Source: Akkermansiaceae bacterium
Lineage (GTDB): Bacteria; Verrucomicrobiota; Verrucomicrobiia; Verrucomicrobiales; Akkermansiaceae
DNA: 35,657 nucleotides
NCBI GenBank assembly: GCA_947491475.1
Contig: CANLKN010000034.1
Span: 1-35,657, forward strand
Reading direction: 5' to 3'
The translations under genes and the position numbers were made by a program. Of the stretch, positions 1 to 5,370 are shown one piece after another. Position 1 is the stretch's first letter; each line of letters opens with the position of its first letter. The notes beneath the pieces were generated by a model that saw nothing but the letters and a program-made list of their open reading frames with translations, did no database searches and had not been told where the DNA came from.

Positions 1-464
1 GCCGCGCAGGCCGCATGCACGCGCTGTGCAAGCTCCGGATTCGACGCATCCAGATACACCTTCCCGCGAAACACCCCGAAGTCCACGGCGATGCCGAAGT
101 TGTGATTTGAGTATCCGCCCTTGGCATTGGTCACCTTCGGCACGCGCAGATAAAGCTCGTCCTGTTCCTTCCACGTCCGGTGCCCGGAGATCGCCACGTA
201 GTCGCAGCCGTAGGTCGCCGCCGTCGCCTTCGCCAGCAGCGTGAAATCCACAAACCGGAACTGTGCCGCATGATCCAGCGTCGCAATCGTCTTGATCGTC
301 CGCTCGTCCAAAATCGCATCTTCCTTTGCGCCTGCCTTTGCGGCCTCTGCGGCTTCGCGGTTCAGGTCTTTCCAAACCGCTACCGCCGTGCGCGGCCCGA
401 AGATCCCATCCGGCTCCGCCCCCACCGCGCGCTGAATCGCCTTGATGGCATCCACCAGGCTCAT
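1..464 (-). CDS. Phage endolysin, M15-family peptidase with N-terminal peptidoglycan-binding-like segment (3' end off window)
   Basis: Reads leftward from an ATG at 464 and runs off the left edge; 154 residues are visible. Residues 5-32 resemble a peptidoglycan-binding repeat (DGIFGPRTAVAV). The C-terminal part carries the M15 metallopeptidase signature SGHRTWKEQDELY (93-105) and SNHNFGIAVDFG (119-130), with His121 and Asp128 as predicted zinc ligands. The third ligand would lie beyond the edge. The family (L-Ala-D-Glu or D-Ala-D-Ala peptidases) cuts peptide cross-bridges of the cell wall during phage lysis. An AAAGGAG ribosome site lies just upstream of the start, and the ATG overlaps the stop of the preceding small membrane protein (ATGA). 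Together with the holin-like gene upstream this forms a leftward lysis cassette. Confidence 0.85.
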   Translation of the reverse strand, partial: MSLVDAIKAIQRAVGAEPDGIFGPRTAVAVWKDLNREAAEAAKAGAKEDAILDERTIKTIATLDHAAQFRFVDFTLLAKATAATYGCDYVAISGHRTWKEQDELYLRVPKVTNAKGGYSNHNFGIAVDFGVFRGKVYLDASNPELAQRVHAACA

Positions 465-637
465 CGCACATCTCCTTTCCTAATCCGTTCCATCTCCCGG
501 TTGATGCGCGCATTCTTTCTCTCTTCCGTCCGCCGCTCCTGCATCATGCGCAGAATGCTCCGCACTGTATGCCAGCAGACTCCTGCCGCCGCAGCAGACA
601 GCAAGAACAGCCAGAGGATGAGGTGCGCGTCGTTCAT
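461..637 (-). CDS. 58-aa membrane-anchored lysis-cassette protein
   Basis: Encodes 58 residues from ATG 637 to a TGA that overlaps the endolysin start by 4 bases. Residues 5-23 form one hydrophobic helix (HLILWLFLLSAAAAGVCW), followed by a strongly charged, Arg/Glu-rich tail predicted to be helical or coiled coil. This N-in, one-pass topology with a charged tail resembles small spanin-like or holin-accessory proteins of phage lysis cassettes. No family is recognised, so the role rests on position alone: directly translationally coupled to the endolysin and downstream of a holin-like gene. No clear ribosome site is seen. Confidence 0.6.
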   Translation of the reverse strand: MNDAHLILWLFLLSAAAAGVCWHTVRSILRMMQERRTEERKNARINREMERIRKGDVR

Positions 638-750
638 TCGGTGTTAGAAGTTCAATGTTTCGAGTTTCATGTTCGTCTCAAAAAGTCCGGGAAGGTCCGT
701 AGCGGCCGTGAGTAGTGTGTGTTATCCCGCCTCGCTTCCCTGAAATGGTT

Positions 751-1170
751 TCACTTCGCGCTCTTTCGCTCGATCTGCGGCCGGTATGCCACCTCCAGCC
801 CTGCCTTGGAGCTATAGCTCACCCGGCCCGCTTCCACCTCTGCCGTGAGACGCATCGGCATCTCCTTGAGAGCGGAGCACGACGGCAGGGCTGTGAAACA
901 CACCCCTGCCGCCGCTGTTCCCACAATGAGCAGCGGCAGCCCGCCTGAGCCACCGCCTGCCGTTTTTTCTCCATTTTCACTATCAGCAGAAAATACCGAA
1001 ACCTTCCCCCTGGTCACAAAGCGCACGATCACATTCGCCGCCGCCAGCACCGATACAAACTCCACCGGATTGGCCACCAGCCACTCTCTAACAGCTGGCA
1101 CCAGGAGTGAGAGGACCGTCACGATCTGAAGCCAGACCGTCTTGCTCGCCAGCGGGTGTTTCGTTTCCAT
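751..1170 (-). CDS. Holin-like phage membrane protein
   Basis: 139 residues from ATG 1170. Two hydrophobic segments at about residues 11-28 and 36-53 form a hairpin typical of small phage holins. A polar Gly-rich linker (GGGSGG) follows, then a third hydrophobic stretch at about 77-95 that ends in LPSC. The last 40 residues are polar. Upstream of 58-aa and endolysin genes on the same strand, the likely role is permeabilising the inner membrane at lysis. The third hydrophobic segment with a lipobox-like end is unusual; it could be an extra membrane helix or a fused spanin-like part. The 113 bases between this gene and the 58-aa gene hold no evident gene. Confidence 0.55.
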   Translation of the reverse strand: METKHPLASKTVWLQIVTVLSLLVPAVREWLVANPVEFVSVLAAANVIVRFVTRGKVSVFSADSENGEKTAGGGSGGLPLLIVGTAAAGVCFTALPSCSALKEMPMRLTAEVEAGRVSYSSKAGLEVAYRPQIERKSAK

Positions 1171-1261
1171 GGCCAGACCCTACCAGCCCGGCAGCCGGTT
1201 GCGGCGGCACCACCGGCCACCGCCTACTCTCCACCGCTACTAATCCCCGCCCGGACCGCCG

Positions 1262-1537
1262 TCACTGCCCCATCTGGCTTTGTTTGTGATGCCAAACACT
1301 CAGTAGGTCAACGCGCCAATGCGAGTTCGGGCGAGTGGGACGGCGCTTATAGCCCCGCACCTCGCCGGTGGCAATCAGATCATAAATGATCTCCCTGTCA
1401 CAATCGTCCAATATCCGGCAAGCCTCCTGCACGCTGCCCCATCGCCGCAGTTTCTTGTCGCTTTTCGGCACGCTCAAGGTGGCGTCCTCATAGAACGAAA
1501 ACGTCGGCATCGGCGAAGCTGGCTGGCTCATGCCCAC
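1262..1537 (-). CDS. Small helix-turn-helix protein, excisionase/MerR-like
   Basis: 91 residues from ATG 1537. The segment RRWGSVQEACRILDDCDREI is followed by IYDLIATGEVRGYKR and then HWRVDLLSVWHHK. This resembles the short winged-helix DNA-binding fold of excisionases and MerR-type proteins: helix-turn-helix, a basic wing, then a closing 'VDLLSVW' helix. It probably binds phage DNA, either as a directionality factor for the recombinase at 11603-12562 or as a late regulator. This is inference from the fold-like pattern; no specific family is recognised. The 91 bases between it and the holin-like gene hold nothing recognisable. Confidence 0.5.
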   Translation of the reverse strand: MGMSQPASPMPTFSFYEDATLSVPKSDKKLRRWGSVQEACRILDDCDREIIYDLIATGEVRGYKRRPTRPNSHWRVDLLSVWHHKQSQMGQ

Positions 1538-1561
1538 ATCCTACCACGGGTGCGGCAAATT

Positions 1562-1936
1562 TTAAGGCGCTCCGACTTCCGCTTCCAACTTCTTGATCGC
1601 AGCGGCCAATTCCTCATCACTCATCGCCTCCGCTTCCGGATTCCTGACAATTCGCTCCCGTGGCTCGTAGCCTTCTGCGCGGGCCTTGGCGTCTTGTTCA
1701 CGAATCTTCACCTGGCGTTTCAGCCGCTGTAGCTTGATGCGCTCAAGCTCAAGCCGGATGCGTTGCACCTCTGGAGACACCGGCGGCTTTACCGACTGCG
1801 CTGTCTCATGCTTTTCCTGTGGTTTTTCCTTCGTCGCCGGTGATTCCTTTTCACCACATCCGCCCAGCGTCGCGGCCATGGCCATCAGCATCAGCATCAG
1901 CATCAGCATCGTTTTCATGGTATTCGTGGTATTCAT
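1562..1936 (-). CDS. Prophage lipoprotein with repeat-encoded signal peptide
   Basis: From ATG 1936 the product is 124 residues; a later ATG at 1918 would give a more usual 21-residue signal (MKTMLMLMLMLMAMAATLGGC). The lipobox is LGGC, so the mature protein would begin at Cys and be lipid-anchored. The mature part is charged and probably helical (VQRIRLELERIKLQRLKRQVKIRE). The hydrophobic core of the signal peptide, Met-Leu repeated, is written by a tandem CATCAG array. A longer ORF reaches ATG 1975, immediately after the upstream stop (TAAATG), but would give a 40-residue signal. Function unknown; an outer-membrane or superinfection-exclusion role is possible. Confidence 0.55.
   Translation of the reverse strand: MNTTNTMKTMLMLMLMLMAMAATLGGCGEKESPATKEKPQEKHETAQSVKPPVSPEVQRIRLELERIKLQRLKRQVKIREQDAKARAEGYEPRERIVRNPEAEAMSDEELAAAIKKLEAEVGAP
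1883..1910. repeat. Hexanucleotide tandem repeat (CATCAG, about 4.7 copies)
   Basis: Four full CATCAG units plus CATC, inside the signal-peptide region of the lipoprotein. The period is two codons, so copy-number change would lengthen or shorten the hydrophobic core without shifting frame. Confidence 0.85.
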
Positions 1937-1975
1937 CAGTTCGCTTTTTATCCACAGCACCGTCCAGCGATGCAT

Positions 1976-2557
1976 TTAAGGCCAATCTTCCCGCTTCGGA
2001 TAACTGGCGATTTCCGACGCCTTCTCTTCGGCTTCCCGGCGTTCGTATGCCTCGCGCGCGGCCTGCAAATCACGTTGCATCTGTTCTTCAACTTCCATCT
2101 CCAAGCGTTGGGAGAGTGTGTATTTGCCCGGCTTGCCAGGCACTGCCTGCGGCTGGGAAAGTTTCTTAAGCCGTTCGATGAGCGCTGGATCAACACCATC
2201 CAAGACTGAATCGTCATTAAATTCCTCCTCCCCAATTCGCTCACGCCATTCGTTTGTCGCTGCCTGAAGGCTCTCCATCTCAGATCTTATGAAATCCCTG
2301 ATTTTCTTGTAACGCGAGAACCCTTCCGCGGCGGCCTCTTGCTCCATGATCGGGCAAGAGTGGCCGCCCGCAATAAGCAAGGCATCCACTTGCTCGGCAG
2401 CCCGGTAATCATATAGCCTATCCCCGGCCACTTCGATCATCACCTTCTTGAATGCCGCCAAAAACCCCGCGTCCGTGACTTCCGGAAAGCGGAAATTCGC
2501 ATGCATCGCCACCCACTCAGAGTCCCACACGTCTTTCGGTTTGTCTCTCGGTATCAT
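1976..2557 (-). CDS. Hypothetical phage protein
   Basis: 193 residues starting at ATG 2557 (MIPRDKPKDVWDSEW), chosen because AAGGA lies 7 bases upstream; the frame stays open to a TTG at 2629 but that start has no support. The C-terminal third is highly charged and probably a long helix (RLEMEVEEQMQRDLQAAREAYE). No recognised domain or catalytic motif. It lies between the repressor and the lipoprotein on the same strand and may be co-transcribed with the repressor. The 132 bases separating it from the repressor stop show no gene. Confidence 0.5.
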   Translation of the reverse strand: MIPRDKPKDVWDSEWVAMHANFRFPEVTDAGFLAAFKKVMIEVAGDRLYDYRAAEQVDALLIAGGHSCPIMEQEAAAEGFSRYKKIRDFIRSEMESLQAATNEWRERIGEEEFNDDSVLDGVDPALIERLKKLSQPQAVPGKPGKYTLSQRLEMEVEEQMQRDLQAAREAYERREAEEKASEIASYPKREDWP

Positions 2558-2689
2558 GGCATCCTTGATTTTTCCTGTAAAAGTTTCAGCCCGGATTCCA
2601 CCCGCAGCACCGCGCCACCAAGTAAGCAATCGCGGCGTCGATGAGAAAGGGCAAAGAGCCCAAGACGCGGTGCCGCATTGGAGGCGGTT

Positions 2690-3379
2690 TCATTTCTTCC
2701 ACATCTTGGTGATTCGCGCCCACACCGGGTAGATCCATGAGAACTCATCCGCTGTGTGCTCGCTGGCTAGATACTGTGGATTCAACGGCACTAGGATGAT
2801 CTTGCCTCTCCGCATTTCAAGCCGCCGGAAAATCACGCTGTCATCAATGAACCGCGCTACCACGAAACATCCGCTATGCGCTTCGGTCGTGGGCTGCACG
2901 ATCAAGATGTCTCCATCGCTGAACTTGGGCTCCATAGAATCGCCCTCCAACGATACTCCAAAGGCTTTCGGGTCGGAGCAGTCGGTCGGAACCCTGTTTT
3001 GCCACGACGTTGGAATCTCCTCGTAGCTTCCCGCGTCTCCGGCATGCGCCCATTCAATCACTGGGACCATCCGCTCCGCACTAGCCCTGCTTGGGGATTC
3101 CTCCCATGCACGATGCGTGGTTTTACTTACGCCGGATTTCTTAGGAGAGGTTGAGCTTTCTGCATTTTCGCCGGTCATGAGCCAGTTGGCATCCATGCCA
3201 AAAAACGCCGCAATCTTGATCGCGTTTTCAAAGGTCGGCGTGGTTTCATCCTTCAACCACCGCGTGACGGTGGACGCCTCGACACCACAGTGCCGCGCAA
3301 GCTCGCCCTTTATTCCAGAGCGCTTTTGATCCTCCAGGCACAGTTTCAGCCTTTCGGATATTTTTTGCTCAGATGCCAA
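2690..3379 (-). CDS. CI-like phage repressor (HTH + S24 LexA-type domain)
   Basis: 229 residues from a TTG at 3379. Residues 6-65 are an XRE-type helix-turn-helix (GELARHCGVEASTVTRWLK). Residues 105-225 are an S24/LexA-CI domain. The Ala113-Gly114 pair (WAHAGD) matches the autocleavage site and Ser148 in GDSMEP matches the nucleophile. Where lambda CI has FKKL with the catalytic Lys, this protein has FRRL, so Arg185 replaces Lys; the alignment is anchored by the shared PLNPQY 16 residues later. The start is placed at TTG 3379 because no ATG exists upstream in frame and the candidate operator and promoter lie at 3387-3415. Longer frames to TTG 3445 would translate through the operator. It presumably represses the divergent early operon and itself. 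Confidence 0.85.
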   Translation of the reverse strand: MASEQKISERLKLCLEDQKRSGIKGELARHCGVEASTVTRWLKDETTPTFENAIKIAAFFGMDANWLMTGENAESSTSPKKSGVSKTTHRAWEESPSRASAERMVPVIEWAHAGDAGSYEEIPTSWQNRVPTDCSDPKAFGVSLEGDSMEPKFSDGDILIVQPTTEAHSGCFVVARFIDDSVIFRRLEMRRGKIILVPLNPQYLASEHTADEFSWIYPVWARITKMWKK

Positions 3380-3386
3380 AATATTC

Positions 3387-3415
3387 TTGATGTTTTTGCA
3401 TGAATGCAAAATAGT
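3387..3415 (+). promoter_or_regulatory. Candidate prophage early promoter
   Basis: TTGATG (3387-3392), a 17-base spacer and AATAGT (3410-3415) match the sigma-70-type -35 and -10 at four of six positions each. Transcription would start near 3422 and read into the Cro/Ner-like gene and the transposase operon. A perfect palindrome fills the spacer. Confidence 0.5.
3394..3411. promoter_or_regulatory. Candidate repressor operator, perfect 8+2+8 palindrome
   Basis: TTTTGCAT-GA-ATGCAAAA. The palindrome lies between divergent repressor and early genes and covers the spacer of the candidate early promoter, the position expected for a dimeric CI-like repressor site. It ends 15 bases upstream of the repressor's TTG start. 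Confidence 0.65.
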
Positions 3416-3421
3416 CCCCGC

Positions 3422-3451
3422 GTTGCCCGCAACCGACACGCGCAACGCAAC
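3422..3451. promoter_or_regulatory. Second candidate operator: GTTGC/GCAAC repeats
   Basis: GTTGC-CC-GCAAC forms a short palindrome at 3422-3433, and two further GCAAC copies follow in tandem at 3442-3451. They sit in the 5' untranslated region of the early transcript, upstream of the Cro/Ner-like gene, and could be its binding sites. Confidence 0.35.
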
Positions 3452-3491
3452 GCGAATCCCATATCACCCGCCGGACTAACGCAACAGGAAA

Positions 3492-3692
3492 ATGACTTCC
3501 ACCCCTCACCAATCCAAAGGCCGCCTTGTCCGATTCCCCGGATCGAGCATCGCAGCGAAGGATCTCGGCGTCTCCCGCGCTCACCTGCACCGCGTCCTAA
3601 CCGGAGAGCGTGAATCGGCCAGCCTCACCTCCCGCTGGCGTGACTGGCTCAAGAGCCATCCGCAATTCGCCAAACTCCAACCCCGCGCCTGA
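3492..3692 (+). CDS. Small Cro/Ner-like helix-turn-helix regulator
   Basis: 66 residues, ATG 3492 preceded by AGGAA. Residues 20-42 (SIAAKDLGVSRAHLHRVLTG) form a classical helix-turn-helix, followed by a short basic and aromatic tail. First gene of the rightward operon and divergent from the repressor, the position of cro in lambdoid phages and ner in Mu. It probably tunes the early promoter and opposes the repressor. The two candidate operators lie immediately upstream. Confidence 0.6.
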   Translation: MTSTPHQSKGRLVRFPGSSIAAKDLGVSRAHLHRVLTGERESASLTSRWRDWLKSHPQFAKLQPRA

Positions 3693-3700
3693 TCCCGCCC

Positions 3701-3934
3701 ATGACCGACCTCACCACCGAGAAGATCCGCCTGGTTGCCCTGGCCATCGAGGCGCTGCGCCACAGCGGCCGCTTCGACTTCAACGCGGAGGTCTCCCGGC
3801 GCGAGTTCGAGAAAGTCTCCCATGAAATCGGCTGCCCGGTCTCCGCGCGGGACATCGCCCGCTTCGAGGATCGCGCCATCCGCAAAGCCCAGCTCGCTCT
3901 CCGCTCCCTCACCTCTCACCCCACAAACCAATGA
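3701..3934 (+). CDS. Small prophage early protein, unknown
   Basis: 77 residues, 8 bases after the Cro/Ner-like gene, with its stop overlapping the next start (ATGA at 3931). Predicted mostly helical, charged and soluble (EKIRLVALAIEALRHSG; RDIARFEDRAIRKAQLAL). No recognised family. The tight spacing supports a real gene in the early operon. Confidence 0.5.
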   Translation: MTDLTTEKIRLVALAIEALRHSGRFDFNAEVSRREFEKVSHEIGCPVSARDIARFEDRAIRKAQLALRSLTSHPTNQ

Positions 3935-4131
3935 CCAAAACCAAAACCAAAACCAAAACCACCACCACCGCCGCAGACACCGTTACCCTGCGCAAGCTCC
4001 AAGCCCTCGCCGAGCAACTCGCCGCCGATGCCGCTTTGGCCCGCGCCATCTGCCGCCAGGCTGCCACTTATGAGATCAGCCCCGCTCGCGCCGCCGCCAT
4101 GCTTCGCCAAGCAGGCATCGCCATCGTCTAA
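3931..4131 (+). CDS. Small prophage early protein with Thr-Lys repeat N-terminus
   Basis: 66 residues. The N-terminus is a low-complexity Thr/Lys tract (TKTKTKTKTTTT) encoded by an ACCAAA array at 3934-3960. The rest is an Ala-rich helical segment (LRKLQALAEQLAADAALAR) followed by ISPARAAAMLRQAGI, which could be a small DNA-binding helix pair. Start overlaps the previous stop by 4 bases. Unknown function. Confidence 0.45.
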   Translation: MTKTKTKTKTTTTAADTVTLRKLQALAEQLAADAALARAICRQAATYEISPARAAAMLRQAGIAIV

Positions 4132-4144
4132 CCAAATTCCCGCC

Positions 4145-4321
4145 ATGAACATCCCCACCGAAATCTTCATCCTCGCCTCCGGCATGATTGGCGCATCCAT
4201 CGGATTCCTCGGCAGCGCCCTGTGCTACAGCCGCGCCCGCCGCCGCATCCAACAGGACACCTGGGCCGCCGCTAACCGCTACTACTCCCGCCGCTACCAG
4301 CTCCCCGAATCCCGCATCTAA
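4145..4321 (+). CDS. Small single-pass membrane protein
   Basis: 58 residues from ATG 4145. One hydrophobic helix (residues 6-26, EIFILASGMIGASIGFLGSAL) followed by an Arg/Tyr-rich cytoplasmic-type tail (CYSRARRRIQQ, RYYSRRYQ). The frame is open further upstream but that segment shadows the previous gene, and ATG 4145 fits 13 bases after the previous stop. Function unknown; in the early operon it could be a host-membrane or exclusion protein. Confidence 0.45.
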   Translation: MNIPTEIFILASGMIGASIGFLGSALCYSRARRRIQQDTWAAANRYYSRRYQLPESRI

Positions 4322-4328
4322 TAAAACC

Positions 4329-4586
4329 ATGTCTGCCAATCACATACCCCACCTCCTCACCCGCCTCATGACCGAGTCCGAGCTCGATACCCTCCGCGAC
4401 GAGATGGCCGCCCGTTCCGTGGCCGCCGATAGCAAGGCCGCCTGCGATGCCTGGATCGATGCCCTGTCTCTTCTATTCAAGCACCGCGCCGCCAGCCTCG
4501 CCCGCCGCTCGAATCAAACCCCCTCCGCCCGCCGCAAGTCCCTCGGCTACCGCCCTGCCTTCTCTTCCCTGAACACTGAAAACTGA
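4329..4586 (+). CDS. Small prophage early protein, unknown
   Basis: 85 residues from ATG 4329. The first two thirds look helical and acidic (HLLTRLMTESELDTLRDEM), the tail is basic (RRSNQTPSARRKS). It starts 7 bases after the previous stop. No family recognised; the reading is supported mainly by operon spacing. Confidence 0.4.
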   Translation: MSANHIPHLLTRLMTESELDTLRDEMAARSVAADSKAACDAWIDALSLLFKHRAASLARRSNQTPSARRKSLGYRPAFSSLNTEN

Positions 4587-4605
4587 AAACTCGCAACTCT
4601 CCCGT

Positions 4606-5367
4606 ATGAACACCGAAATCACCACCGAACTACACCCCGCCTGGGACAATGCCCGCAATCTCCTTGCAGGCATCAAGCAGGCACTCCGCATCTCCCTTGC
4701 AGGCCAAGTCCTGCTCGGCCAGGAACTCCACACCCTCAAAAAAGACCTTGGTTTCCGCCATGGCGGCGACCGGAAATCAAGTGGACAATCTGTCCACTTG
4801 ATCGACCGCACCTGGTCCGAATGGGTCAAACAGGAACTCGGCGTCTCCTACAAAACCGCCGACCGCTGCATCGAAATGTTCGAAGCCGCCAAGGCCCGCG
4901 TCAAAAAGATCGGCGTCACCGGAGACCTTCCCGGCGGGTCCAAAAAGCTCGCCCTATTGTTTGATTCCCGCCCGTCCACCATGGCGGATGAAGACCGCGA
5001 GAAACTTCAATCCGTTATCGAGCGCCTCGTCTTCAGTGCCACCCAGGCCGAACTCCTCGAAGAACTCCGCCTGGTGAAAAAACACTCCAACATCGAAGGC
5101 GGCGACACCTCCGCCCACCGCAAGGACAAGCCGGACCTCACCGTCGAGCAGCTATCCTTCACCTTTCTCGTCCCGAGTTTCACGGACACCCGCAAACTGC
5201 TGCTCACGGCGGAGCTGCCCACCTACCTCGTCAACCTGCCGCTCGATTCCGATAACGACGACGAGCTCTCCCTCACCTCTCTCGAAACCCAGCACCGCAT
5301 GATGCTCGACGAGATCCTCACCGCCAAGGCCAACAAAATCAAACACCTCAAATCCGGAAACCGTTGA
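4606..5367 (+). CDS. DUF3102-like phage protein upstream of transposase
   Basis: 253 residues. The N-terminal half (about 15-95) has the pattern of DUF3102-type proteins: a long helix with LLGQELHTLKKDLG, then WSEWVKQELGVSYKTADRCIEM, a 'sit near, act on the end of a helix-turn-helix' arrangement found in phage and plasmid proteins next to replication genes. The second half has no recognised domain. It stops 3 bases before the transposase start, so the two are probably co-translated. A DNA-binding or transposition-accessory role is inferred. Confidence 0.5.
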   Translation: MNTEITTELHPAWDNARNLLAGIKQALRISLAGQVLLGQELHTLKKDLGFRHGGDRKSSGQSVHLIDRTWSEWVKQELGVSYKTADRCIEMFEAAKARVKKIGVTGDLPGGSKKLALLFDSRPSTMADEDREKLQSVIERLVFSATQAELLEELRLVKKHSNIEGGDTSAHRKDKPDLTVEQLSFTFLVPSFTDTRKLLLTAELPTYLVNLPLDSDNDDELSLTSLETQHRMMLDEILTAKANKIKHLKSGNR

Positions 5368-5370
5368 TCC

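Noticed and set aside
2554-2748. Small minus-strand frame between the repressor and the 193-aa gene
   Set aside because: It overlaps the repressor 3' end in another frame and has no ribosome site or motif.
3931-3968. ACCAAA array considered as a CRISPR-like or phase-variable repeat
   Set aside because: Period 6 without spacers; it only encodes Thr-Lys repeats and cannot shift frame.
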